Origin: Herbaspirillum sp. SJZ107
Lineage (GTDB): Bacteria; Pseudomonadota; Gammaproteobacteria; Burkholderiales; Burkholderiaceae_D
Reading direction: 5' to 3'
DNA: 64,000 nt
NCBI RefSeq assembly: GCF_006715485.1
Contig: NZ_VFNH01000002.1
Location: 1,789,769 to 1,853,768 of the forward strand
Shown here: one piece after another, positions 45,927-54,162 of the stretch
How the letters are laid out: each line of letters opens with the position of its first letter
Position numbering within the stretch: the stretch's first letter is position 1
Made by a program: the position numbers and the translations under genes
The notes under the pieces: model-generated
Seen by the model: only the letters and a program-made list of their open reading frames with translations
Database searches by the model: none
Told to the model about the DNA's origin: nothing

Positions 45927-47308
45927 TAGTTGACGAGTACGGCGCTGGCAGGATCCGGTGCCATGCTTCCCTCCATGACCAGGACGCGCTGGGCGGCGGG
46001 TGCCGCGGCTGCCGCATTGGCTTGCGCGAAGGTGCGCACCGGGCCGATCATCGTGCCCGCGGCCGTGCCCTTCGCATCGGTGCGCAGCGCACCGGCCTGC
46101 TGTCCGCCGAGGTACACGGTGTACGGCGTATCGGGCTTGAGCTTGAATACGCTGATATCCAGCGCGTCGACCACGCCCAGCTGGCGCGCCACCAGCAGAC
46201 CGCGGCCGGGTCCGGTGGCTGCCTTGAGCGATACCGATTGAGAATCGCCATTCACGCGTTTGCTCAGATTCTCGGCACTGCCGGGCGCGGCGACATGCGA
46301 CAGGTAGACCAGGGCTTGCGGCGCCTGGCCCCCCGGCATGTGCGCGATCACGCGGTTGCTGGCCGGGTCGATCACTTCGGAGCCATCCCCGTTTTCCAGG
46401 CCGACGTAGACCCGGCTGCTGTCGTCCGAGGTCCATATCCCGTGTGGCAGCGCACCGGTCGGGATGCTGGCCACGAGTTTCGCTTCCTTGTCGGTGGTGT
46501 ACACCTTGACCAGGTTCTCGCCGCCGACGCTGACGTAGGCCCGCACCTGGCCGCCCACCTTGGCAAAGGCCAGGTGGTTGGTGATGAACCCGGTGTCGAT
46601 GACGCCCGTCACCGCCAACGTGCGGGTATCGATGCGGGTGACCTTGCCCACGTCCTTGTGGGTCATCCACATTTCCTTGAAGTCGGGCGTGAACTGCAGG
46701 AAGGGCGAGAACGGACTCACCACCGGAATCCGTTTGATCACCTTGTGCGCCTTGACGTCGATGACGTCGACCTCCGGGGTAAAGCTGGACACCGCAAACG
46801 CCAGCTTGCCGTCCGGCATGAACTGCACCATGCCGGGGCCGACGGCGGTCGGAATGCGGCGCGTCTCCTTGTACGTATGCGGGTCGATGACGGAAATATA
46901 GTCTTCCCCGCGCACCACGACCCAGACTTCCTTGCCGTCGGCAGTGAAGAAGCCCTCGTGCGGCGAGCGCCCCACATAGGTCTTGCCCTTGACCTTGTTG
47001 GTGGCGGTATCGATGAAGGTCACCGAGTTCGACCCGTTCGAAATCGCGATCAGGGTTTTGTGGTCGGGTGAAAAGCCCAGGCCGTGCACGTTGATCTCGC
47101 CGCGGTACAACGGCGACAGCACATCGGGACGCCCATTGCCGAGCACGATCTGGCCCAGCAGCTGGTTGGTGGACGGGTCGAACACCGACACCGTATTCGT
47201 GTTCTGGTCGGCCGTATAGACGCGGTCAGAGGCCGCGGGCAGCGCCTGCGCGGCGTGGGCGGCCCCGATCAGTCCGGCCAGGACGAGGATGCGTTTGATG
47301 GGTTTCAT
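45926..47308 (-). CDS. Exported YncE-like beta-propeller protein
   Basis: This 460-residue protein has a signal peptide (MKPIKRILVLAGLIGAAHAA, cleaved near ALPAAS) and a seven-bladed-type repeat region (NTNTVSVFDPSTNQLLGQIV, SNGSNSVTFIDTATNKVKGK and similar). The last 110 residues form an extra C-terminal region after the blades. AAGGAG lies before the ATG. It follows the DUF305 gene with a 4-bp overlap, so it is the second gene of a two-gene operon. Family members often occur near metal-handling genes; no catalytic residues are recognisable. Confidence 0.82.
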   Translation of the reverse strand: MKPIKRILVLAGLIGAAHAAQALPAASDRVYTADQNTNTVSVFDPSTNQLLGQIVLGNGRPDVLSPLYRGEINVHGLGFSPDHKTLIAISNGSNSVTFIDTATNKVKGKTYVGRSPHEGFFTADGKEVWVVVRGEDYISVIDPHTYKETRRIPTAVGPGMVQFMPDGKLAFAVSSFTPEVDVIDVKAHKVIKRIPVVSPFSPFLQFTPDFKEMWMTHKDVGKVTRIDTRTLAVTGVIDTGFITNHLAFAKVGGQVRAYVSVGGENLVKVYTTDKEAKLVASIPTGALPHGIWTSDDSSRVYVGLENGDGSEVIDPASNRVIAHMPGGQAPQALVYLSHVAAPGSAENLSKRVNGDSQSVSLKAATGPGRGLLVARQLGVVDALDISVFKLKPDTPYTVYLGGQQAGALRTDAKGTAAGTMIGPVRTFAQANAAAAAPAAQRVLVMEGSMAPDPASAVLVN

Positions 47309-47721
47309 TTTTTCTCCTTGGTATCGTGGTGACGCGCCAGCCAGGCATGCATCACATTGATTTCGTTTTGCTGCTCGGCGATGATGCCGAGTGCGAGGTT
47401 GCGCAGTTCCGGGTCCTGATTGTTGAGCAGTATTGCCTTGGCCATGTCGATCGCGCCCTGGTGGTGCGGCAGCATCATGGTCACGAAATCGTGTCCGGGG
47501 TCGCCGTTCATCGGTGCCGCCTGCATGCCGGCATCCATGGCCGCCATCGCATCGTCCATCAGGCGGGCAAAGGACCGGTCACTGCTCGCCACGAACGGCG
47601 CCGGTGCGGGCGCGGGTTTGGTCGCCGCCGGGGACGCCGCCATGCCATGGTGCATGTGCATCTCCTGGGCATGGATCCCGGTCGCCAGGCACAAGCCCAG
47701 CGTCGTCAGCAGGGCCTTCAC
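47305..47721 (-). CDS. DUF305 family exported protein
   Basis: This 138-residue protein starts with GTG and a signal peptide (ending IHAQ), then a His/Met-rich stretch (EMHMHHGM) and the DUF305 core with HDFVTMMLPHHQGAIDMAKA and EQQNEINVMHAWLARH. DUF305 proteins occur in copper and other metal-resistance loci; the His/Met content supports metal binding. A 14-codon reading frame with a strong ribosome site overlaps its start (see 47718-47762). The operon lies just upstream of a heavy-metal-type two-component system. Confidence 0.85.
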   Translation of the reverse strand: MKALLTTLGLCLATGIHAQEMHMHHGMAASPAATKPAPAPAPFVASSDRSFARLMDDAMAAMDAGMQAAPMNGDPGHDFVTMMLPHHQGAIDMAKAILLNNQDPELRNLALGIIAEQQNEINVMHAWLARHHDTKEKK

Positions 47722-47762
47722 GGTGCAGCCCCGGCGCGCCGGATTCGGATGGATGCTTTCAT
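47718..47762 (-). CDS. Possible 14-residue leader peptide overlapping the DUF305 start
   Basis: ATG 47762 has AAAGGAA 7 nt upstream, stronger than anything before the DUF305 GTG. It encodes MKASIRIRRAGAAP and stops at TGA 47718, which overlaps the GTG start (GTGA). The basic n-region followed by the DUF305 hydrophobic stretch in the next frame also resembles a single signal peptide broken by an indel. Either a coupling leader or a frameshift scar is possible. Confidence 0.35.
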   Translation of the reverse strand: MKASIRIRRAGAAP

Positions 47763-47844
47763 GGCAGGTTCCTTTCGTGGTTGTGAAGTCAGCGTATGCG
47801 TAGCCATGTTAGGGCTGGCCGTATAACGCGAAAGTGACGTCAAA

Positions 47845-47860
47845 ATTACGTTTGCGTAAT
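47845..47860. promoter_or_regulatory. CusR/HprR-type operator upstream of the DUF305 operon
   Basis: ATTACG-TTTG-CGTAAT is a perfect palindrome 124 bp upstream of the DUF305 GTG. Its ATTAC-N6-GTAAT layout matches the known box for OmpR-type heavy-metal response regulators (CATTAC-N6-GTAATG). The adjacent response regulator at 49364-50053 is of that class, so it probably binds here. Confidence 0.6.
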
Positions 47861-47963
47861 GAAGACCGGCGGCCGGCGATCGCTGCCGATCGCGGCACCT
47901 GCTTGCATCAACGGGGAAGGGGATGAGGAGCGGCGCCGGCCATGCGTCTGCCACCCCGGTGCG

Positions 47964-49367
47964 CTACGGCGCTTCCTTTGCGCGAGCGCCGGAAGCCGTG
48001 TTCACAAGCGTCAGTCCAATGTGGTTGTAGCCACCCTCGCTGCGCACGAACGTGGTTCCGCCGTGCATGATCGCGACGGCGCGCACGATCGCCAGGCCCA
48101 GCCCGAAGCGGTCCCCGTACTTCACCCGTGCGCTGTCGCCGCGCCAGAAGCGGTCGAACATGCGGCGTTGGACATCTTCGGGAATCGGACTGCCCGGGTT
48201 GACGACGGCTATCCGTGCGCCTTCCGGCGTTGGCGTCAGCCTTACCGCAATCGTCGCCGCGGCGTCGGCATGGCGTGCGCCATTGGTCAGCAAATTGACG
48301 ATCGCCCGGCATACCAGCGGGGCGTTCGCCATGACGTCGGCATCGCCCTCGATGGCGATGACCTGGCGCTTTTCCGCGAACACGGCTTCCACGAAGTCTG
48401 CCACCCGCCGTGTTTCTTCGCGCAGCGAACAGGGCTTGACGTTGTCCGCCATGGCGCCGCGGTCGGCGCGCGCCAGGAACAGCATGTCGTTGACCATGCC
48501 GGCCAACGAGCGCAGTTCTTCCAGGTGGCTCTCGAGCGTTTCGCGCAGCTCGGGCAGGGGGCGGTCGCGCGACAGCGCCACCTCGGCCCCGCTGATCATG
48601 ATCGCCAGCGGCGTGCGCAGTTCGTGCGCCACGTCGGCGCTGAAGCCATCGAGCTGCTGCCAGGCCTGCTCCATACGGTCCAGGACTTCGTTGAAACGCT
48701 GCGCCAGCGGCAGCAGTTCGGTGCTTGCCGCGGACAGCGTCAGGCGGCGCGACATCGCGTCCGGCGTGATGCGGGCGGCGTCGGCCGACAGGGCATGGAT
48801 CGGCCGCAGGCCGTGGCGTGCGGCAGCGAATACCAGCACCACGGTCAACAGCACCCCGGCGATACAGATGACGATGCTGGAATGGTCGTAGCGCTCCAGC
48901 ATGACGACGCGCGGACGCGGGTCCATGCCGATGTAGACGCGCGTGTCGGGAAATACCGGATTGTCTTCGAGCAGGTAGCTGATGCCGCGCAGTGTCACGC
49001 CGTCCTGCCGCGTGATGCGGATGCGTTCCGGACCGGCGGCGGCGACCGGCGGGAAGGCCTCGCCATAGATCACCTTTCCGGCACTGTCGACCAGCCAGAC
49101 GTTCCAGCGATAACGCCCGCCGATACCCGCGGCATCGAGGTGGCGCTTCAGCAAAGGCAGGTCGTCCTTGCTCTTGACCTCGTCGGTGAATTTGCGCACG
49201 ACGCTGACCTTGGTGCGGAGGTCGGCTTCCTCGTCCAGTTGCAGGATGTGCACGAAGTCCTTGTGCAGCAAATAGATGGTCGTGGAGAACACGACCACGG
49301 CAACCGCGGCCACCATCAAGCCGATGCGCAGCGACAGCGACCGTGTGGAAGGCAGCAAGGTGGTCAA
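47964..49367 (-). CDS. Sensor histidine kinase, heavy-metal two-component type
   Basis: This 467-residue inner-membrane kinase has helices at about 13-33 and 163-184 flanking a periplasmic sensor region, a HAMP segment, a HisKA box (ADVAHELRTPLAIM, phospho-His near residue 248) and an HATPase domain ending near GLGLAIVRAV. The start is probably TTG 49367, whose last two bases overlap the response-regulator stop (TTGA); the first in-frame ATG lies inside helix 1. An open frame back to 49502 has no family sequence. It pairs with the regulator encoded directly upstream and probably senses a metal ion. Confidence 0.85.
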   Translation of the reverse strand: MTTLLPSTRSLSLRIGLMVAAVAVVVFSTTIYLLHKDFVHILQLDEEADLRTKVSVVRKFTDEVKSKDDLPLLKRHLDAAGIGGRYRWNVWLVDSAGKVIYGEAFPPVAAAGPERIRITRQDGVTLRGISYLLEDNPVFPDTRVYIGMDPRPRVVMLERYDHSSIVICIAGVLLTVVLVFAAARHGLRPIHALSADAARITPDAMSRRLTLSAASTELLPLAQRFNEVLDRMEQAWQQLDGFSADVAHELRTPLAIMISGAEVALSRDRPLPELRETLESHLEELRSLAGMVNDMLFLARADRGAMADNVKPCSLREETRRVADFVEAVFAEKRQVIAIEGDADVMANAPLVCRAIVNLLTNGARHADAAATIAVRLTPTPEGARIAVVNPGSPIPEDVQRRMFDRFWRGDSARVKYGDRFGLGLAIVRAVAIMHGGTTFVRSEGGYNHIGLTLVNTASGARAKEAP

Positions 49368-50053
49368 GGCTGTTCCAGCACGTAACCCATGCCGCGCACG
49401 GTCTTGAGCAGCTTGGTCTCGAAGGGATCGTCGAGTTTGGTGCGCAGGCGGCGGATTGCCACCTCGACCACGTTGGTATCGCTGTCGAAATTCATGTCCC
49501 ACACCTGCTCGGCGAGGACGGTGCGCGACAGCACCTCGCCCTGGCGTCGCATCAGCAGGCTCAGAAGCAGGAATTCCTTGGCGGTCAGGTCGAGGAGCTT
49601 GCCTGCGCGCAGCGCTTTGCGGCGGATCAGGTCCAACTCGACGTCGCCGACCACGATCCGGCTTGCGGCCAGGCTGCTCGCACTGCGGATGCCGCGCCGC
49701 TGCAGCGCGGTCAGGCGCGCCAGCAGCTCGCTGAAGGCGAAGGGCTTCACGAGATAGTCATCGGCGCCTTCGCGCAGGCCGGACACACGGTCTTCCACGC
49801 TGTCGCGCGCGGTCAGCATGAGGACCGCCGTGTCCTTGCTGTTTTTGCTGTCCTTGATCGCCTTGAGCACGCCAAAGCCGTCGATGCCGGGTAGCATGAT
49901 GTCGAGCACGACAAGGTCGTAGTCGCCGTTGACCGCCAGGTGCGCGCCATCGATGCCGTCGTGTGCGACGTCGACCACGTGGCCGTTCTCCGTCAAGCCT
50001 TTCTGCACATAGTTCGCCAGTTTCGGCTCGTCTTCGACAACCAGGATTCGCAT
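49364..50053 (-). CDS. Response regulator, OmpR/heavy-metal (CusR-like) family
   Basis: This 229-residue protein has a receiver domain with the phospho-acceptor at Asp51 (VVLDIMLPGIDG), Lys at the end of the receiver (LVKPF) and an OmpR winged-helix domain (LTAKEFLLLSLLMRRQGEVL, DTNVVEVAIRRLRTKLDD). GGAG precedes the ATG at 50053; an open frame to 50140 has none. It is translated with the sensor kinase and probably activates the DUF305 operon through the palindrome at 47845-47860. Confidence 0.92.
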   Translation of the reverse strand: MRILVVEDEPKLANYVQKGLTENGHVVDVAHDGIDGAHLAVNGDYDLVVLDIMLPGIDGFGVLKAIKDSKNSKDTAVLMLTARDSVEDRVSGLREGADDYLVKPFAFSELLARLTALQRRGIRSASSLAASRIVVGDVELDLIRRKALRAGKLLDLTAKEFLLLSLLMRRQGEVLSRTVLAEQVWDMNFDSDTNVVEVAIRRLRTKLDDPFETKLLKTVRGMGYVLEQP

Positions 50054-50199
50054 GTCAGCTCCATTATCAGGGCGGGCCACCTGGCCCAATTCTATCCCGG
50101 CACTGTAACCAACCGAAGCTGACGATAGACGGACAAGCACATTACGGTTCGGTTATCTTTCAGACCGAACACGGTACCTGGTCCAGAGGCGCTCATACC

Positions 50200-51081
50200 T
50201 CAAAAACGTTCGGCCAGTGCCGCAGCGAAGAATTCAGTCACATGGCGCACGCGCGCCGGAATGAATTTCCGGTTCGGCCAGATCAGGCTCACATCACGCG
50301 TTTCACCGACGAACTCGTCCAGTACGGTCATGATGTCCGGCTGGCGCAGGCCATCCACCAGCGACGCCCTGTAGAACATGCCGATGCCGACACCCGCCTT
50401 GACCGCCGAAAGAATCGTTTCGACGGTATTCGAAGACAGGTTGCCATGCACCGCGACGCTGAATTTTCCCTGCGGGCCGACAAACGGCCAGTCGGACATG
50501 TTGTTGAATACAAGGCAGTTGTGGTGGACGAGTTCTTCCGGCGTCTCGGGAATGCCGTGCCGTTCGAAGTACAGCCGCGATCCGGCGCAGACCAGCGAGG
50601 TGCTGCTGACCTTCTTGACCACGGCATCGGGCTTTTGCAGCGGACTCACCCTGATCGCCAGGTCGACGCCTTCCGCAAGCAGATCCTGGACGCTGTCGGA
50701 CAGCTGCAGATCGAGTTCCAGCTTCGGGTGCAGCGCCAACAGCCGCGGCAGCAGGGGCAGGACGTGCAGCCGGCCGAAGGTCGAGGATGCGGCGACCCGC
50801 ACCAGACCGGCGACTTCGGCCCTGCTGCTGGCGAGTTCCCCATCCACCTGCGCCATTTCGTCGAGCAGGGGCCTCATGCGCTCGTAGTACCTGCGTCCCT
50901 GGTCGGTCAGCGTGACACTGCGTGTGCTCCTGTTAAGCAGTTGCACGCCCAGGCGCCTTTCAAGCGCACCCACGGCTTTGCTGATCGCCGACTGCGAATC
51001 GCCGGTTCGCCTTGCGGCAGCGGAAAAGCCGCCCGCTTCCACGACGGCGGCAAAGGCGGTCACTTCCTGGAATCTGTCCAT
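50200..51081 (-). CDS. LysR-family transcriptional regulator
   Basis: This 293-residue protein has the LysR helix-turn-helix (FAAVVEAGGFSAAARRTGDS, QSAISKAVGALERRLGVQLL) and a C-terminal effector domain of the CrgA/AaeR type (SLVCAGSRLYFERHGIPETP). It is divergent from an SDR gene, and the gap holds a T-N11-A palindrome, so it probably controls that gene and itself. Confidence 0.9.
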   Translation of the reverse strand: MDRFQEVTAFAAVVEAGGFSAAARRTGDSQSAISKAVGALERRLGVQLLNRSTRSVTLTDQGRRYYERMRPLLDEMAQVDGELASSRAEVAGLVRVAASSTFGRLHVLPLLPRLLALHPKLELDLQLSDSVQDLLAEGVDLAIRVSPLQKPDAVVKKVSSTSLVCAGSRLYFERHGIPETPEELVHHNCLVFNNMSDWPFVGPQGKFSVAVHGNLSSNTVETILSAVKAGVGIGMFYRASLVDGLRQPDIMTVLDEFVGETRDVSLIWPNRKFIPARVRHVTEFFAAALAERF

Positions 51082-51128
51082 CGCGTCTCCATCGCCACAA
51101 CATGGGGTTCCACACGCTTACCTCATTT

Positions 51129-51143
51129 ATTCCATTTTGGAAT
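51129..51143. promoter_or_regulatory. LysR-type T-N11-A operator, LysR/SDR gap
   Basis: ATTCCA-TTT-TGGAAT is a perfect 6+3+6 palindrome that fits T-N11-A (T 51130, A 51142). It lies about 48 bp upstream of the LysR start and 135 bp before the SDR gene, the expected recognition site for the divergent regulator. An AT-rich TAGTATAAAT follows at 51143-51152. Confidence 0.6.
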
Positions 51144-51278
51144 AGTATAAATCCTGGTTCTGCGGATTATCATCAGAATCGGCGCCAATTACGATCAATG
51201 TGCCGTCGCGTTCATGCATCACCCCAGCGACGGGCCCCCAAGGGCGGTGACCCACACATTGATGGAAGGAGCACAACC

Positions 51279-52052
51279 ATGAGCGCAGCATTCAATCAAC
51301 CGGCTGTATCGGCCTCGACCTCACCGAGCCTCTCGGGCAAGAAGGTCGTCGTTGTCGGCGGAAAAACCGGTATCGGCCTGGGCGTGGCACGTGCCGCGCT
51401 GGCGGCAGGCGCGTCGGTGCTGGTCGCCAGCCGGCGTGTCGCCTCGATCCAGGATCGTCCGGACCTGGCCGGCTTCGAGCAGGTCGGCCTGGACATGCGC
51501 GACGAGGGCAGCGTCAGGGCGGCGTTCGAGGCCATCGGCGCGTTCGATCATCTGGTCGTCACGGCTGCGCCCGATCTCGGCACCTGGGGCAACTTCATGG
51601 ACGACGACATGGGTGGCGCCCGCAGCTACCTGGAAGGCAAGTTCCTGGGCAGCTGGGCCTGCGCACGCCATGCCGCGCCCTATCTGAAGGAAAACGGGTC
51701 GATCACCTTCCTGTCCGGCGGCCTGGCAGTCCGCCCGAAAATCGGCTATGCCGCCGTGACATCGGCATTCGTGGCCGTGGAAGCATTGGCGAAGTCGCTC
51801 GCGCTCGAGTTGGCGCCGACCCGTGTGAACACGATACGTCCCGGCTTTGTCGATACGGATATGTGGAGCTTCCTGCCCGGCGACGCACGCGAGTGTCTGA
51901 AAGACAAGGTGAAGGAAACCTTCCCTGCGCGGCGCGCGGGCACGGCGCAGGACATCGGCCATGCGGCATGGTTCCTGATGACCAACCCGTATGTCACCGG
52001 TACGACCATCGAAGTCTCCGGTGGCGAAAACCTGGTTCCCAGCGTTTCATGA
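51279..52052 (+). CDS. SDR-family oxidoreductase lacking the usual catalytic lysine
   Basis: This 257-residue protein has the Rossmann nucleotide motif GGKTGIG (27-33) and SDR-type overall layout, ending TNPYVTGTTIEVSGGENLVP. At the active site Tyr157 is kept but the YxxxK lysine position is Thr161 (GYAAVTSA). It is therefore either a divergent SDR subclass or not a normal dehydrogenase. AAGGAG precedes ATG 51279; earlier in-frame starts lie in the promoter region. It is divergent from a LysR gene that likely regulates it. Confidence 0.85.
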   Translation: MSAAFNQPAVSASTSPSLSGKKVVVVGGKTGIGLGVARAALAAGASVLVASRRVASIQDRPDLAGFEQVGLDMRDEGSVRAAFEAIGAFDHLVVTAAPDLGTWGNFMDDDMGGARSYLEGKFLGSWACARHAAPYLKENGSITFLSGGLAVRPKIGYAAVTSAFVAVEALAKSLALELAPTRVNTIRPGFVDTDMWSFLPGDARECLKDKVKETFPARRAGTAQDIGHAAWFLMTNPYVTGTTIEVSGGENLVPSVS

Positions 52053-52104
52053 CCCGGGCCACCGGATTGTCTTCCACGGCCTTGGAGACTTGCACCCGGC
52101 ACCT

Positions 52105-53844
52105 TTACGGGCAGTTACCGATGACATAGTAGCCGGCCGCCGTCTGCGCCAGCGTCGCCGTGTAGAAGAGATTGTCCAGTCCCATGTTCTGGTTGGAGCC
52201 GTTCGCCAGCGCATAGCCGCCGCTGTCGTGGGCACGTCCTGCCTGCACGTGGGCGTAATTGCTCGACGTGGTCGCCGTGCACGCAAAACCGGACGCCGTG
52301 CTGCCGGTCACCGCGGCCGAGCGTGCGCTTTCGACGCCGCCGTTGCCGACGGCCGAGACCTGGTAGCTGTAGCTGGTGGCCGCCGCCAGCCCGGCATCCG
52401 TATAGCCGGTCGAGGCGACCGCCGCCGCGTTCACCTTCGCCCCATTACGATAGACGTTGTAACCGGTGGCGCCGTTCGACGCGTTCCAGGTGAGGGTGAT
52501 GCTAGCGGCGCTCGACCCGGCGACCGCCAGCCCTGCCGGGGCTTGCAGCGCCGGCGCGGTGCCGACCAGGAACTGCGCGATCGTGCAGGCGTTCGAGGTC
52601 AGCCCGGTCGTGCTGTCGGTGGCGCTGACGCTGCCGCTGTAATAGCCGTCGGCGCGCGCCGCATAGGCCTTGCTGAAGTTGGGGCCGCTGCCGGCCGCGG
52701 CGTCGTCCACCGGTGTCGGCCCGTTCAGCACGACGCGATAGCTGCCGATGGCGCCGCCGCTCGCCACTCCGCTGACGGTCACTGTCGAACCCGAGACGCT
52801 GGCGCTGCACGAGGCCATCACCGGCGCCGCCGCCCGCGCCACGCGCAGGTTGTTGGCGAACCAGAAATTGGTCACGAAGGCCGGGTAGTTGACCTTGGTG
52901 GCGTCGACGTAGTTGCCGTTCTGGCCCCCCGTGCCGGCCGGCCAGGCGTGGCCCATCCCCGTCACCGTCATTTCCGAGGTGCGCACCTTGCCATTGGCAT
53001 CCGTGTAGGGGATATTGCTGCCGCCCGTCGGCACGCTGGCGGCCGCGCCTTTCGTGAAGCTGCCGCCGTAGGCGACACGCATCGCCGCCGCATCGAGCGG
53101 GCCGTATCCCTGCGCCACCGTATAGTCATTGGTGCCCCAGACGACGCCGGCAACCTGGGTGGCGAAGGCGGGCGCATTGGTGCCGGCCAGGTTCTTGCAC
53201 TTGTTGCCGGCGCTGGTGGCGGTGGTCCCGGACGGCACGCTGCCGATTTGCGCCGTCGTCACGCCCAGGGCCGGACCGGCGTTGATACCGATGCCGGCAA
53301 AGATGTCGGGCGCCAGGCAACCCAGCACCATGGTCTCGGCGCCGCCCGAGGATAGGCCGGCCACATACACCTGGTTCGGATCGATCGCGTACTGCGGGTT
53401 GCTGACGAAACGGTTGACCAGGTCGAGCAGCACGCCCGAGTGGCCGGTCGTGCGGCTGTGGGTGGACCTGGCCCAGTCCCAGCAGTGCGTGCCGTACAGG
53501 TTGCCGGTGGCGTTCGGCGCCAGGATCACGGCGCCGTACTGGTCGGCCACGGCTTTCCAGTTGTAGCCTTTGTCGCTCGTGCCGTCGATGACGTCGCCGG
53601 CCGCGGTCTGCGCACAGCCGTGCAGCACCAGTACCAGCGCGCGCTTGCCGGCGAGTGCGGGCGCCGTCGATGGCCAGTAGTAGTAGCCGCTCAGGGCGCC
53701 GCCGTTGACGCTGTCGGTGGCCCAGGTCTGGTTGCCGCTCCAGGTGCCGGGGCCGGCCTGCACCTGGGCCTGGGCACCGATCCAGGGGGCGAGCATGAAG
53801 AACAGGACAAGCAGGCGCGCTGCCCGTGAAAAGGAAAACGCCAT
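52105..53844 (-). CDS. Exported PHB-depolymerase-family esterase with fibronectin III domain
   Basis: This 579-residue protein has a signal peptide (MAFSFSRAARLLVLFFMLAP, ending GAQAQ) and an alpha/beta-hydrolase catalytic domain of the PHB-depolymerase type: oxyanion segment LVLHGCAQT (about 72-80), a lipase box GLSSG (163-167, nucleophile Ser165) and NGNYVDATKVNYPAFVTNFW late in the domain. A fibronectin III-like linker (about 455-545) and a short C-terminal tail follow. Such enzymes degrade polyhydroxyalkanoate or related esters outside the cell. GGAGG precedes ATG 53844. The polymer specificity is not determined by sequence. Confidence 0.85.
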   Translation of the reverse strand: MAFSFSRAARLLVLFFMLAPWIGAQAQVQAGPGTWSGNQTWATDSVNGGALSGYYYWPSTAPALAGKRALVLVLHGCAQTAAGDVIDGTSDKGYNWKAVADQYGAVILAPNATGNLYGTHCWDWARSTHSRTTGHSGVLLDLVNRFVSNPQYAIDPNQVYVAGLSSGGAETMVLGCLAPDIFAGIGINAGPALGVTTAQIGSVPSGTTATSAGNKCKNLAGTNAPAFATQVAGVVWGTNDYTVAQGYGPLDAAAMRVAYGGSFTKGAAASVPTGGSNIPYTDANGKVRTSEMTVTGMGHAWPAGTGGQNGNYVDATKVNYPAFVTNFWFANNLRVARAAAPVMASCSASVSGSTVTVSGVASGGAIGSYRVVLNGPTPVDDAAAGSGPNFSKAYAARADGYYSGSVSATDSTTGLTSNACTIAQFLVGTAPALQAPAGLAVAGSSAASITLTWNASNGATGYNVYRNGAKVNAAAVASTGYTDAGLAAATSYSYQVSAVGNGGVESARSAAVTGSTASGFACTATTSSNYAHVQAGRAHDSGGYALANGSNQNMGLDNLFYTATLAQTAAGYYVIGNCP

Positions 53845-54162
53845 CGAAGCCTCCATTGCGCGGTAGCCGTGCGGGTAACTCGGGCGAGCGCAGACGCGGC
53901 GAGCGTTGGGCGCCCGCACCGGGGATCGGTGTCGGAAGAGCGAAGGCAGCCGTGTCAGGATGCGGGCGGGAACATGGGCATGGCGGGTCTCCGGTTATCG
54001 GTCTTATCGCGATGGGAATCGCCGAATCATTCTAGACCTGGGAGAGTCGGGCGCAAGGCGCGTCCGAGCATGCTGCTTGTGCGAATTTGCACACCGTCGC
54101 ATTTACGCAAACAGGGGCGGGCCGCTCTTGCCCAGACGGTCCCGCATGCCGGGGTCGCGCCG
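53845..54162. other. Gene-free stretch between the esterase and hydrolase genes
   Basis: This stretch of 318 bp lies between the PHB-depolymerase start and the stop of the alpha/beta hydrolase gene, both on the minus strand. It should hold the depolymerase promoter. I see no clear hexamers, hairpin with a T-run or coding frame. Confidence 0.45.
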
